Below are positions 7,922 through 16,186 of a stretch of 64,000 nt of DNA, in pieces. The stretch lies in the NCBI GenBank assembly GCA_963817785.1, contig CAWFPL010000002.1, positions 1,302,001 to 1,366,000 of the forward strand, given 5' to 3'. The position numbers and the translations under genes were made by a program. The DNA comes from JAKALD01 sp963817785 (GTDB lineage Bacteria > Pseudomonadota > Gammaproteobacteria > Burkholderiales > SG8-39). The notes under the pieces were generated by a model. That model searched no databases. It saw only the letters and a program-made list of their open reading frames with translations, and had not been told where the DNA came from. Each line of letters starts with the position of its first letter. Position 1 is the stretch's first letter.

Positions 7922-8254
7922 ATGTCGAATACGCTTGAAAGGAATTGTCGCGACGACGAGGGTTATCTGGTCGACCCCGAGCATTGGACCGAGGACATTG
8001 CCCGGCACATCGCGGCGAGCGAGGGCCTCGCGCTGACGGAGGAGCATTGGAGGGTCATTGCCTTCATGCGTGCCCAGTACGCCGAGCGCCAGGTCGCGCC
8101 CGATGCGCGGTTCGTCGTGAAATTCGTCGCCGACGAGCTCGGCTACGGCGCGCGCGCGCGGACGAGACTGGTCGAGCTGTTTCCCTACGGCTACGTCAAG
8201 CAGGCGTGCAAAGTGGCGGGCATGAAGCGCCCGCGCGCATGGAGCACCGGGTAG
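7922..8254 (+). CDS. DsrC/TusE-family protein lacking the terminal cysteine
   Basis: A 110-aa DsrC/TusE fold protein: GYLVDPEHWTEDIA near the start, LTEEHWRVIAFMR in the middle and FPYGYVKQACKVAGMKRP at the end. DsrC uses two C-terminal Cys and TusE uses the last one. Here the upstream Cys96 is kept, but the position 11 residues later is Trp107, so the sulfur-carrying terminal Cys is missing. Homologs without that Cys have been proposed to be regulatory rather than sulfur carriers. It starts 53 bases after nsrR on the same strand. Confidence 0.85.
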   Translation: MSNTLERNCRDDEGYLVDPEHWTEDIARHIAASEGLALTEEHWRVIAFMRAQYAERQVAPDARFVVKFVADELGYGARARTRLVELFPYGYVKQACKVAGMKRPRAWSTG

Positions 8255-8319
8255 GCATGCGGGCATGCCCGCTGCTTCCTCTACGACATCGCACGCCTTC
8301 TCGACGGTCGCCGCGATCC

Positions 8320-8838
8320 CTAGATCCAGCGCCGGACCATTCCCTCGTACTCGCGATATCGCTCGCCAAACTTGCGCTCCAGATACGCCTCCTCCGGTAA
8401 AGCGGCGAGGTAATGCGCAAGCAGCAACGATACGATGACCGAGCCCAGAGCCCACACTGAGCCCACCGCCACGGCGATCCCGGTCTGCGCGAGCGCAAAC
8501 CCGAGATAGCCCGGGTGGCGCGAGAATCGATAGGGTCCGGAGGTAATGAGTGAGACGGTCGGGGTGGTCGGGTGCGGATCGTTGCCGCTGCGCTTGTGCG
8601 CCCGCACAGTCAGCCCGAAGAGGAGGATACCCGCCAGCCCAATCAAAGCGCCCGCGCACACCCGCAGAATGCCGCCTCGGACCGCGCCGATCGTGGGGAG
8701 CGAGAACGGCAACGGCAACGGCAGGACCAGGAACTGGAGCGCCAGTGCAATTGCCAGCGGAAGCACGAAGTACAAGGGCGGGAGGCCGCGAACGGCCGCC
8801 CGGTCGTCGCTCGGTGCGCTGTTGCCGTGCCTGGTCAA
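8320..8838 (-). CDS. Isoprenylcysteine carboxyl methyltransferase-like membrane protein
   Basis: A 172-aa protein with 4-5 membrane helices and the ICMT/PEMT-like C-terminal signature: GPYRFSRHPGYLG (near residue 110) for cofactor binding, then PEEAYLERKFGERYREY. The usual product is a membrane methyltransferase or NnrU-like protein with unknown substrate. The first 18 residues are polar. A TTGAC-N4-GTCAA palindrome lies about 110 bases upstream. A decayed second copy of the same family is found near 17640-17905, pointing to an old duplication. Confidence 0.75.
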   Translation of the reverse strand: MTRHGNSAPSDDRAAVRGLPPLYFVLPLAIALALQFLVLPLPLPFSLPTIGAVRGGILRVCAGALIGLAGILLFGLTVRAHKRSGNDPHPTTPTVSLITSGPYRFSRHPGYLGFALAQTGIAVAVGSVWALGSVIVSLLLAHYLAALPEEAYLERKFGERYREYEGMVRRWI

Positions 8839-8940
8839 GCGAGCCTCCGTGAATGAGTGCAGGGCAAGTGCAGACTACCCCAATCGTGGGACATGACGCA
8901 CGCGATACGGCTCATGGGCGAGTCGCAATGCGCGCAGCTC

Positions 8941-8954
8941 TTGACAGCGGTCAA
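8941..8954. promoter_or_regulatory. CRP/FNR-type palindrome upstream of the methyltransferase gene
   Basis: TTGACAGCGGTCAA is a perfect TTGAC-N4-GTCAA inverted repeat, close to the TTGAT-N4-ATCAA consensus of FNR/DNR proteins. It overlaps the nnrS stop codon and precedes the minus-strand gene at 8320-8838. A Crp/Fnr regulator is encoded 1.3 kb away. Confidence 0.45.
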
Positions 8955-10129
8955 TCGTGCGGCCTCGCAGCGCCTCGCGAGAGCAACGTACCCGCGAGTA
9001 GCGCGAACGCGCTGCTCCAGCACAGCGCGGAAGCCAGCAACAGCGGCGGCGCCGGGTAAACCCTGATGCCGGCGAGGATTCGCAGCAGCGTCGCGGCGCC
9101 GACGAGCAGGGTACCCATGACGGGCACGCGGCTACGCGACGGGTCCTTGCGCGCCTTGAGCATCCACGTCATGGACATCACGTTGAGCGTGAGCGTGCCG
9201 ATACTTCCGACGGTGATGACGTGCAGCGCAACGGTCGGGTTGCGGCCGCTTGTAAGCGCCGCACCCAGCGCGAGCAGACCGGCCGCGAGCCATGCGTAAC
9301 CGGAGGCGAGGCACAGCAGATCGGGCCTGCCGCGCAGCGCCCACAGCCGCCAGCGCAAGAGGCGGACGGCTGCGAGCAGCCCTGAAATCATCGCGGATAT
9401 CCCGCTTGCGACGAGCAACGCGCGGTTCGCGGCCATTGAGCCCGCGACCGCCACCGTCATGGAAGCGATGAGCGCCGCTTCGATGCGTGGCTGCACGCGG
9501 GCTTCGAGATTGCCGCCCTGACGGTAGAACTGACCTGCCACCGCGGGTGCGATCAGGCGCCCCCCCATGAACAGCATCAGCAGTGCGAACAACAGGACCG
9601 CCGAGAGCAGGATATGGAGTTCGGCCGCCGCCCATCCGACGTGCGGTGCGAGCTCGAACGCGATGTCGCTCGCGCAGATCCCGATCAGCACCGCGGGGAG
9701 CGCCTTGTTGCGGGGCTTCTTGGCAGAGCGCAGGAGCCGCGGTGCGACCTGCGCCGCGAGCAGGCCGGCGAACGCGATATTCGACGCGGCGGCCGCCAGG
9801 CTCGACGGCGCGAGGAGGTAGGTCGCGCGCGCGAGCGCCCATAGTCCGAAGAGTGGAGCGAGACGCGGCCTGGCCATGGGCCCGAGTTGGTTGCCGGCAA
9901 CCGCGGCAAGCGCGAAGCCAAACAGCATTTCGTGGGCGTGTCCGGCCGGATAGCCGATGCCCGGAAAGGTGCTCACGTCCCCCAGCATCGCAAGGACCGA
10001 TGCCGGGAGCACGAAGAGTCCGTACAGCGTCGCAGCGGGGAAGAATAGGGAGCTTCCCGTTAGAAGCCGACGCGGGCGTGCGTCTCCGGGCGAGGGACTC
10101 ACTCGGGCGTCGCCGCGGTGGTCCGTCAT
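8951..10129 (-). CDS. nnrS: NnrS family membrane protein
   Basis: A 392-aa membrane protein with about 12 helices. Diagnostic NnrS segments are GYPAGHAHEMLFGFALA near residue 55, with His residues likely to bind heme, and the late HVITVGSIGTLTLNVMSMTW. NnrS proteins protect against NO and nitrosative stress and accompany denitrification genes. The ATG at 10129 (MTDHRGDARV) is preferred; extending upstream adds a low-complexity Arg-rich stretch. It is divergent from the Crp/Fnr regulator at 10229, which may control it. Confidence 0.88.
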   Translation of the reverse strand: MTDHRGDARVSPSPGDARPRRLLTGSSLFFPAATLYGLFVLPASVLAMLGDVSTFPGIGYPAGHAHEMLFGFALAAVAGNQLGPMARPRLAPLFGLWALARATYLLAPSSLAAAASNIAFAGLLAAQVAPRLLRSAKKPRNKALPAVLIGICASDIAFELAPHVGWAAAELHILLSAVLLFALLMLFMGGRLIAPAVAGQFYRQGGNLEARVQPRIEAALIASMTVAVAGSMAANRALLVASGISAMISGLLAAVRLLRWRLWALRGRPDLLCLASGYAWLAAGLLALGAALTSGRNPTVALHVITVGSIGTLTLNVMSMTWMLKARKDPSRSRVPVMGTLLVGAATLLRILAGIRVYPAPPLLLASALCWSSAFALLAGTLLSRGAARPHD

Positions 10130-10228
10130 GCTGCGCTGGCGTGCATCGATCGGGATCCGGGCTGGGCGCGGCGCGGGGTGTGCCAGGTTCGGGCATCGGG
10201 TCCTGACGAAGCGTAGACTGAGGCTCCT

Positions 10229-10930
10229 ATGTCCGGAACGCAAGGCCTTGCCGATCGGCTCGGCGCGACGGGCCTTTTCGCGGGGCTTGAGCTCGCGCTC
10301 CTTGAACTGCTCGCGCACGACGCTCTGCCGCGGCGCTTCGCCGCCGGCGAGCGCATCTGGCGGACGGGCGAGGACGCCGCGCATTTCGTCATCGTCGAGG
10401 ACGGCCTGGTAGAGCTCGAGCAGGTGACGCCTGCGGGCGAGGGCGTGATGGTGGGGCTATTCGGCCGCGGTGACACGCTGTGCGTCATGCCGGCGCTCAA
10501 GGGCCGGCGCTATCCGGCGGACGCAGTTGCGTTGACCGACGGCGTGAGCGCGCTCCTCGTGCCGAGCCGTACGGTATTCGATGCTCTCGACGCACATCCC
10601 GCGCTCGAGCGGGCGCTCAACCGGGCGCTGATTGCGCATGCCGAGTTGCTGCACGCCAAGATCGGCATCGTGAGCGCGGGCTCGGTGCCGCGACGATTGG
10701 CGGCCCTGTTCCTTTACCTTGGGCGACGGTTCGGCCGGCGCGAGGCGGGGGGCGCGGTGCGTCTCGACCTCGCCCTCACTCGCGAGCGCATCGGACAGCT
10801 CGTCGGCGCGCGCACGGAAACCGTGATCCGGGTGCTTAGCCGCTGGCAGAAGGCTGGCTGGCTGCGCAGCGGCGCTCAAGGTTTCGAGCTCGTGCGTCCG
10901 GAGATGCTCGACAAGGTCGTGGAACCCTGA
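10229..10930 (+). CDS. Crp/Fnr family regulator (DNR/NnrR-like)
   Basis: A 233-aa protein with an N-terminal cyclic-nucleotide-type beta-barrel (residues 15-135), a dimer helix and a C-terminal winged helix. The recognition helix reads ARTETVIRVLSRW, retaining the E and R that contact TTGAT-like sites, with Ile in place of the Ser of FNR. It has no N-terminal Cys cluster, so it is not an oxygen-sensing FNR; DNR/NnrR-type NO sensing is the best guess, helped by its divergent position to nnrS. Candidate palindromes occur at 8941-8954 and 11313-11326. Confidence 0.82.
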   Translation: MSGTQGLADRLGATGLFAGLELALLELLAHDALPRRFAAGERIWRTGEDAAHFVIVEDGLVELEQVTPAGEGVMVGLFGRGDTLCVMPALKGRRYPADAVALTDGVSALLVPSRTVFDALDAHPALERALNRALIAHAELLHAKIGIVSAGSVPRRLAALFLYLGRRFGRREAGGAVRLDLALTRERIGQLVGARTETVIRVLSRWQKAGWLRSGAQGFELVRPEMLDKVVEP

Positions 10931-10936
10931 GCACGC

Positions 10937-11260
10937 TCAGCGCTCGAGCAGCCCGAGCTTGCCCGTCTCCCGGGCCCACGTCTCGGCGTCCGGAGATGGT
11001 GGCTTCTTCTCGACAATGGACGGCCAGAGCGCGGCAAGCTCGGCGTTGAGCCCGACGAGCGCGCGCTGAGCTCGTGGCAAGTCGGTGTCCGGGGCGATCG
11101 CCTCGACCGGGCACTCGGGCACGCACAGGCCGCAGTCGACGCACTCGTTCGGGTCGATCACGAGCATGTTCGGCCCTTCGCGGAATGCGTCGGTGGGGCA
11201 GACTTCGACGCAGTCGGTGAACTTGCACTTGATGCACGCTTCGCTGACGACATAAGCCAT
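10937..11260 (-). CDS. fdxA: FdxA-type ferredoxin
   Basis: A 107-aa ferredoxin with Cys9-x2-Cys-x4-Cys-x3-Cys-Pro and Cys40-x2-Cys-x2-Cys-x3-Cys-Pro motifs. It closely resembles BzdM in the N-terminal half (VVSEACIKCKFTDCVEVCP against VVTEACINCKHTDCVEVCP) and differs in the C-terminal extension. It converges with the Crp/Fnr gene, 6 bases away, and is divergent from a hemerythrin gene across a 125-base region holding an ATGAC-N4-GTCAT palindrome. Its redox partner is not evident here. Confidence 0.88.
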   Translation of the reverse strand: MAYVVSEACIKCKFTDCVEVCPTDAFREGPNMLVIDPNECVDCGLCVPECPVEAIAPDTDLPRAQRALVGLNAELAALWPSIVEKKPPSPDAETWARETGKLGLLER

Positions 11261-11312
11261 GGTCGACCTCGCATCCGGGCCACAAGCCTAAGGCGAGGTT
11301 CGGGTGCGTGCC

Positions 11313-11326
11313 ATGACGGCGGTCAT
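11313..11326. promoter_or_regulatory. CRP/FNR-like palindrome between ferredoxin and hemerythrin genes
   Basis: ATGACGGCGGTCAT is a perfect inverted repeat with a 4-base spacer, in the middle of a divergent intergenic region. Its half-site ATGAC is one base from the TTGAC half-site at 8941. Confidence 0.35.
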
Positions 11327-11385
11327 ATCGCCCTTCCCTGTTGGCGCATACGCTGCAGTACGGGAATACGTCGAAGGAGGCAATC

Positions 11386-12006
11386 ATGACGGCTCAGATC
11401 AACCTCTGGAGAGGCGAGCATGCGGGATTTCGCCGCCTACTCGATCTGTTCGAGGCGCAGATCGGACTCTTCCACGCCGGCGCCCAGCCGAACTACGGGC
11501 TCATGCTCGACATCGTTTCGTACCTGCGGCACTACCCGGACCGGTTTCACCACCCCAAGGAGAACGCCGCGATTTCGCGCCTGCTCCGGCGCGACCCGCG
11601 CGGGTCTGTTTTGCTGCGGCGCCTGACTGGTGACCACGAGGTCATCGCGCGCAGCGGCAAGCAGCTGCTCGAACAGCTCGAGGCGATTGCGGCGGGCGCG
11701 CTCATGTCGCGCGAGGCGGTCGAGGCAAGCGCGGCGACCTATGCCGCGTACTACCGGCAGCATCTCGCCCGTGAGGAAAGGGAGCTGTTTCCGCGCGCCG
11801 AGCGCCTGCTCGACGAGCATGACTGGGCCGCGGTGGAGGCGTCTGTGCCTGCCGGCCGCGATCCCCTCTTCGGGGAGCGAGTCGAGGAGCGCTACCGCGA
11901 GCTGCATCGCCAGATTGCCCTCGAGGGCGGCTGCGGCTGCGCAACGAGCGACCTTCCGGCGCCACCCGGGGGGGCGGTGTCGCGCCCGGCGAGCCACGCC
12001 CGCTAG
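11386..12006 (+). CDS. Hemerythrin HHE-domain protein, long form
   Basis: A 206-aa protein. HHE-type diiron ligands are visible in the first half (GEHAGFRRLLDLF, RFHHPKENAAI), a central TGDHEVIARSG, and YRQHLAREERELFPRAE. The arrangement resembles hemerythrin-domain proteins of the RIC/YtfE class, with a C-terminal extension containing GGCGCAT. The ATG at 11386 follows a clear RBS (GGAGG, 6 bases upstream). An NO- or O2-related function is suggested by family and by the Crp/Fnr-like palindrome upstream. It is one of two hemerythrins in the window. Confidence 0.82.
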   Translation: MTAQINLWRGEHAGFRRLLDLFEAQIGLFHAGAQPNYGLMLDIVSYLRHYPDRFHHPKENAAISRLLRRDPRGSVLLRRLTGDHEVIARSGKQLLEQLEAIAAGALMSREAVEASAATYAAYYRQHLAREERELFPRAERLLDEHDWAAVEASVPAGRDPLFGERVEERYRELHRQIALEGGCGCATSDLPAPPGGAVSRPASHAR

Positions 12007-12161
12007 GTACGGCGGAGGGCGCGCTGAGACACCCTGCGTCGGATCGGGTTTCGCGCGCGCAGAGCACCTCAAGCGCATAGCGGCAGAGCATCTCCGGATA
12101 ACCCTGCACGCTTCAGGGGCGCGGAACGCGGCGGCAGCGGGCATCATCCAATGTTGCAATC

Positions 12162-12812
12162 ATGGACACGATTCCGAACACCCTCGGCCAGGCCGCCCCC
12201 GACAGCGAACATCGGGCCTTCGCGCAGATCATGCGGCGTCACAACCGGCGGCTGTTTCGTACCGCGCGCGCAATATTGCGGGACGACGCCGAGGCGGAGG
12301 ACGCGCTACAGGAGGCCTATGTCCAGGCCTACCGCGCGCTGCCCGGCTTTCGCGGCGAGGCGCAGCTCTCCACCTGGCTGGTGCGCATCGTGGCGAACGA
12401 AGCGCTCGGCCGGCTGCGCAAGCGCCGGCGTGGGGCGGAAGTGATCGCGCTCGGGACCGAGGAGGGTTGGGCGGAGAGGCAAATGGACGAGTCGGACGAG
12501 GCGCAGCCCGAACGCGCTGTCGAGCGTGCGCAGAGCCTGCGTCTGATCGAGACTAAGATCGACGACTTGCCGGATGCGTTTCGCGCGGTGTTCGTGCTGC
12601 GCGCCGTTGAAGAGCTGTCGGTGGAGGAAACCGCGGAGGCGCTCGACATTCCCGCCGCCACGGTGCGCACGCGCTACTTCCGCGCCCGGGCGCTCCTTCG
12701 CGAGGCGCTGGCGCGCGAGCTCGACCTCGCGCTGCAGGATGCGTTCGGGTTCGCGGGCGCGCGCTGTGACCGCATCGTAGCGCACGTATTGGCGCGACTT
12801 GCCGCTGCATAG
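12162..12812 (+). CDS. ECF RNA polymerase sigma factor
   Basis: A 216-aa sigma-70 family protein of ECF type. Region 2 spans roughly residues 20-90 (HNRRLFRTARAILRDDAEAE, DALQEAYVQAY, LSTWLVRIVANEAL). Region 4 spans roughly 125-180 (LPDAFRAVFVLRAVEELSV, DIPAATVRTRYFRARALLRE). The C-terminus adds AGARCDRIVAHVLARL, common in one ECF subgroup. No anti-sigma factor gene is adjacent; the next genes on the other strand encode small membrane proteins, so its regulator and regulon are unknown. Confidence 0.9.
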   Translation: MDTIPNTLGQAAPDSEHRAFAQIMRRHNRRLFRTARAILRDDAEAEDALQEAYVQAYRALPGFRGEAQLSTWLVRIVANEALGRLRKRRRGAEVIALGTEEGWAERQMDESDEAQPERAVERAQSLRLIETKIDDLPDAFRAVFVLRAVEELSVEETAEALDIPAATVRTRYFRARALLREALARELDLALQDAFGFAGARCDRIVAHVLARLAAA

Positions 12813-12849
12813 TGCCGCGGACCCGAGCCGGCTTCCGACGCGGGCGGCG

Positions 12850-13278
12850 TCACTTCATCCCAACGCCGTGCCCGTACACGAGCCTGGACGCGAGGACGCC
12901 GCCCGCGATCAGGCAGGCGAGGCCCGCGAGCGATAGGGCGAGCGCGGCGAGGACCGACTCCGGCGAAGCCGCGGGTTTGCGCAAGAGCAAGCTGCCGAGA
13001 AAGAAGATCGCCGCGGCGGACATCGCGCTCAGATGCCACACCGCAATCTTCGTCGCGGGATGGCCCAGCTCGATGCGTGCGAATTCGACGAAGCCGGTGC
13101 CGATGGCGGGCAGTGCCATCAGCAGCCCGGCTGCCAGGCACCAGTAGCTCAGGGACCACCAGGACGCGGTCCCGAAACCGAGCGCCAGCGCGTCCCATCC
13201 GAGAGAGGTTGTCCACAGCGCGATCGGGAAGTGCACAAACATCGGATGCAGCGGATGGCGCACGAGTTCAGGCAGCAC
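12850..13278 (-). CDS. DUF2231 family membrane protein
   Basis: A 142-aa protein with four predicted helices. The family hallmark HPLHPMFVHFPIALW is at residues 8-22, with paired His residues that could bind heme or metal, and a further His sits in GHPATKIAVWHLSAMSAA. The start overlaps the end of the upstream membrane-protein gene by 11 bases, so the two are probably co-translated. Function is not established for the family. Confidence 0.82.
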   Translation of the reverse strand: MLPELVRHPLHPMFVHFPIALWTTSLGWDALALGFGTASWWSLSYWCLAAGLLMALPAIGTGFVEFARIELGHPATKIAVWHLSAMSAAAIFFLGSLLLRKPAASPESVLAALALSLAGLACLIAGGVLASRLVYGHGVGMK

Positions 13279-13642
13279 CCGCGTGCGTCAGCAGGTATGC
13301 GAGCAGGACCAGGAACCCCGCGACCGCGAGCAAACCGTGCAGTACCACGACCGGGCCCGGCAGCGCCTGACCGCGCAGGTGCTTGCCGAGGAACATATAG
13401 GCCCCGCCGAGCGCGGCGATCACGAAGAGCGCCAACGCAGCCAGCGGTAGGGCGGACGTAGCGGCTACCGCGCCGGCCACGCCGATGATGAGGAGCACCA
13501 GCGCCGCGGCCGCGACCAGCCCGTGCACCACGGCAAGGGCGGTGGGCGGCCGCTCCCGGCCGCCGCCGCGGAAGTGCATCGCTGCCAGGGTCAGGCCGCC
13601 CAATGCGGCGAGTGCGAACAGTATTGCGGACCAGAGGAACAT
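13268..13642 (-). CDS. Small four-helix membrane protein
   Basis: A 124-aa hydrophobic protein with four likely helices. Two similar His-containing segments (LAVVHGLVAAAALVL near residue 35 and VVVLHGLLAVAGFLVL near residue 100) suggest an internal repeat with a possible heme-binding His in each half. It forms an overlapping pair with the DUF2231 gene. I do not recognise the family by name. Confidence 0.7.
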   Translation of the reverse strand: MFLWSAILFALAALGGLTLAAMHFRGGGRERPPTALAVVHGLVAAAALVLLIIGVAGAVAATSALPLAALALFVIAALGGAYMFLGKHLRGQALPGPVVVLHGLLAVAGFLVLLAYLLTHAGAA

Positions 13643-13738
13643 CTGCGGTCTCCCGGTTGTTCAGGTGCGGCATTGGATGACAATCGGGACCAAAGTGTTC
13701 CTGCGAGACAGGCCGCGCTTGTCCCGCCGGGGACGTGC

Positions 13739-14689
13739 TCAGGAGGCACCGAATCGGCGCAGCCGCTCCTCCGCCTCCCGGCCGATGCGCACGGTGAGCG
13801 CTCCGGCGGGCTCGACCGCCCCGATCAGGTCGACGACCTCTCCGCCCCACACCAGCGCGTCGTCGAAATCGCCGCGCTGCTGCGCGCTGCGGTAACCGTC
13901 AAGCGCAGCGGCGTCGGCGGCGAGCGCCGCTTCATGCCCGTGCCAGCGCTCGATGAAGCGATTGCGCAACGCCCTCCCGGTGTAGTGCTGCGGCCAGTCG
14001 TAGCCGCGAGCGACGTCGAACACGCGCGTGCGCTGCGTGTGGTCCCCGTCGCCCTCGACGAGACGCCGGACCGCCTGCGAATGCATCAGCGCCTCGGGCG
14101 TGGCGCAGTAGCGCGTGCCGATCACCGCGCCGCAGGCGCCCAGTGCCAGAGCCGCGGCAAGCCCGCGACCGTCGCCGATGCCGCCGGCGGCAAGCACCGG
14201 CACCGGCTCGACAGCGTCGACCACGGCCGGAACCAGCGGCAGCGTGGCGCGAGCGGCGCCGTGGCCGCCCGCTTCCGCGCCTTGTGCGACGATGAAATCG
14301 GCGCCCATGGCCCTGGCCTCTCGCGCCCCGCGCAGATCCTGGATCTGGCAGACCAGCGCGCAGCCTCGGGCCTTGACGGCATCCACATACGGCGAAGCGT
14401 CGCCGAAGGAGAAGAAGAAGGCGCGCGGCTTGTATGACAGGGCAAGCTCGACCGCCTCGCGCGTCGCCTTCCAGGTGATCAGGCCGACGCCCCAGGGGCT
14501 ATGCGTAGCGGCCGCCACCCTCTCGAGCTCCCGCTTCAGCCAGTTCAGGTCGCCATAGCCGCCGCCAACCATGCCCAAGCCGCCGGCGTTGGATACCGCG
14601 GCGGCGAGCGCGCCACCCGACACGCCCCCCATGGGCGCGAGCATGATGGGGTAGGACAGGGCGAAGCGTTCGCTGAGGCGGGTCTTCAT
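13739..14689 (-). CDS. Nitronate monooxygenase family FMN enzyme
   Basis: A 316-aa TIM-barrel protein of the 2-nitropropane dioxygenase / nitronate monooxygenase family. It shows the start motif YPIMLAPMGGVSGG, GGLGMVGGGYGD, the FMN-phosphate segments AQGAEAGGHG (near residue 140) and VLAAGGIGDGRGL, and GAVIGTRYCATPEA. The enzyme oxidises alkyl nitronates to carbonyls and nitrite; related members are enoyl reductases or quinone reductases. The ATG at 14689 (MKTRLSERF) fits the family; an in-frame ATG 60 bases earlier adds an unlikely leader. Confidence 0.85.
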   Translation of the reverse strand: MKTRLSERFALSYPIMLAPMGGVSGGALAAAVSNAGGLGMVGGGYGDLNWLKRELERVAAATHSPWGVGLITWKATREAVELALSYKPRAFFFSFGDASPYVDAVKARGCALVCQIQDLRGAREARAMGADFIVAQGAEAGGHGAARATLPLVPAVVDAVEPVPVLAAGGIGDGRGLAAALALGACGAVIGTRYCATPEALMHSQAVRRLVEGDGDHTQRTRVFDVARGYDWPQHYTGRALRNRFIERWHGHEAALAADAAALDGYRSAQQRGDFDDALVWGGEVVDLIGAVEPAGALTVRIGREAEERLRRFGAS

Positions 14690-15008
14690 GGTCGCGGATA
14701 ATCCATCAGGTGAGAAAGGTTGCGCCGCGCTGGAACGCCCCGAGCCCACTCGGTGAGCCCGCTCGTTGGTCAGCCATGCGATGGCCGATCAATTCGTTTC
14801 CCGGTCTTCCGGCTTGCAGACAATCCGGCTACTCGAGGCGGCGGCGATCGATCGCAAGCGGCATCCAACGCTGCGCGGTGGTCAAAGCCGATGTGCCCGG
14901 CCGTGCGAGCAACGCGAATACGTCCGGGGCCCCGAGAACCATTTGGCGCCGCGCGGGCCGGAAAGCCAAGCGACCTTCGATCGCCGAGGATTTCGCTCTC
15001 CTCGGCAC
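14690..15008. other. Intergenic region with no supported gene
   Basis: This stretch of about 320 bases lies between two minus-strand genes. Open frames exist on both strands, but their translations are Arg/Ala-rich and match no motif I know. I see no strong terminator, operator or RNA. Confidence 0.5.
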
Positions 15009-15731
15009 TTACCCGAGCACCTCGCGCATCGTCGCGGCGGCCCCCGCGAGCGCGCGCTGCCCGTCGCCGACGAAACTCGAGCCATGCATGACGGCGAGCA
15101 CCTTTGGATTCAACTCCCCTAGGCGCTTGAGCGTCGCGTCGGTGCGCGGCGTGTGCGGCATGTAGCCCGGGGTCGGCCCGTCGCGGTTGTCGACGAGCGT
15201 CTGGCGAAAGCGGCCCACGACGTCGCCGCGCGTTATCGCCTCGACGTCGCCGTTCTGATGAAACAGGTCCGAGCAGAACAGCACGGCCTGCGTCTCTTCG
15301 AACAGCAGGCCCGCGTCCCAGCCGTGCGGAAGCTGCGGCGTGTGCAGGAAGCGGAATCGGAATCGGCCGGTGCCGAGCGTTGCGCCGTCCGTCATCGCTT
15401 GGGCCGGGCGCAGCGCAATGAAGTCGTCCACGCCGATGCGCTTGCCGATGGCGCTGCAGATTGCCGTGGAGGTCGGCGCGAGCTTCTGCCAATCGGCGAG
15501 CGCACCGCATTCGTCCGCCTCGATGTGGCTGAAGCCGATCCAGCGCAGCGCCGCCGGATCGATCAGCGCCGCGATCGCCTCGCGCACTTGGGGAAACAGC
15601 CGCCTGTGGCCCGTGTGGTAGAGCAGCGGCTGCTCGTCGCGCACGAGGAACTGGTTGAACTGGATGTTCGCCTCCGGGACGTAGGTGCAGATCCGGGAGA
15701 CGTTGTCCGCGATCTCGGTAACCGTGCTCAT
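15009..15731 (-). CDS. Flavodiiron-like metallo-beta-lactamase fold protein
   Basis: A 240-aa MBL-fold protein without a flavodoxin domain. Diiron ligands of the flavodiiron/ODP type are visible: SHIEADECG (His, Glu and Asp near residues 68-74), LHTPQLPHGWD near 130, VLFCSDLFHQNG near 150 and VMHGSSFVGDG near the end. Stand-alone proteins of this type bind O2 or NO, as sensors or reductases. The ATG at 15731 overlaps the stop of the upstream AhpD-like gene as ATGA, so both are probably one operon for oxidative or nitrosative stress. Confidence 0.82.
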   Translation of the reverse strand: MSTVTEIADNVSRICTYVPEANIQFNQFLVRDEQPLLYHTGHRRLFPQVREAIAALIDPAALRWIGFSHIEADECGALADWQKLAPTSTAICSAIGKRIGVDDFIALRPAQAMTDGATLGTGRFRFRFLHTPQLPHGWDAGLLFEETQAVLFCSDLFHQNGDVEAITRGDVVGRFRQTLVDNRDGPTPGYMPHTPRTDATLKRLGELNPKVLAVMHGSSFVGDGQRALAGAAATMREVLG

Positions 15732-16186
15732 TTGCGCCCAGGCTGGTAGCTGCCCGCCGGCGCCCGGAAGGGGATCGCGAGCCGGTTCCAGCCGTTGATC
15801 GCGATGACGGCGAGGGTGAGATCCACCAGTTCCTTCTCGCTGAAGTGCCGCCGCGCGCGCTCGTAGACGTCGTCCGGCACCCCCCCATCGGAAACCTGCG
15901 TCACCGCTTCGGTCCATTCGAGCGCGGCACGCTCGCGCTCGTCGTAGAGGGCCGTCTCGCGCCAGGCCGGAAGGACGTGCAGACGCTGCTCGGTCTCGCC
16001 GTTCGCGCGTGCGTCCTTGCTGTGCATATCGAGGCAGTAGGCGCAGCCGTTGATCTGCGAGACGCGCATTCTGACGAGCTCGAGCAGCATCGGCGCAAGA
16101 CCGCAGCGCCTCACGTAGTTCTCCAGCCCGCGCATCGCCGTCATACCCTCGGGTGCCGCTTTCCGGAAGTCGAGGCGCTGCGTCAT
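15728..16186 (-). CDS. Carboxymuconolactone decarboxylase/AhpD-like protein
   Basis: A 152-aa all-helical protein with the AhpD core motif NGCAYCLDMHSKDAR (near residue 47), in which the CxxC pair and the following His provide thiol peroxidase-type redox chemistry. The C-terminal ALEWTEAVTQ and LTLAVIAINGWNRLAI are typical of the family. It is coupled to the MBL-fold gene downstream. The physiological substrate, organic peroxide or other, cannot be told from sequence. Confidence 0.85.
   Translation of the reverse strand: MTQRLDFRKAAPEGMTAMRGLENYVRRCGLAPMLLELVRMRVSQINGCAYCLDMHSKDARANGETEQRLHVLPAWRETALYDERERAALEWTEAVTQVSDGGVPDDVYERARRHFSEKELVDLTLAVIAINGWNRLAIPFRAPAGSYQPGRK

Noticed and set aside
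8261..8274. GCGGGCATGCCCGC hairpin after the DsrC-like gene as a terminator
   Set aside because: It has no T run and a tiny loop, so it does not qualify as an intrinsic terminator.
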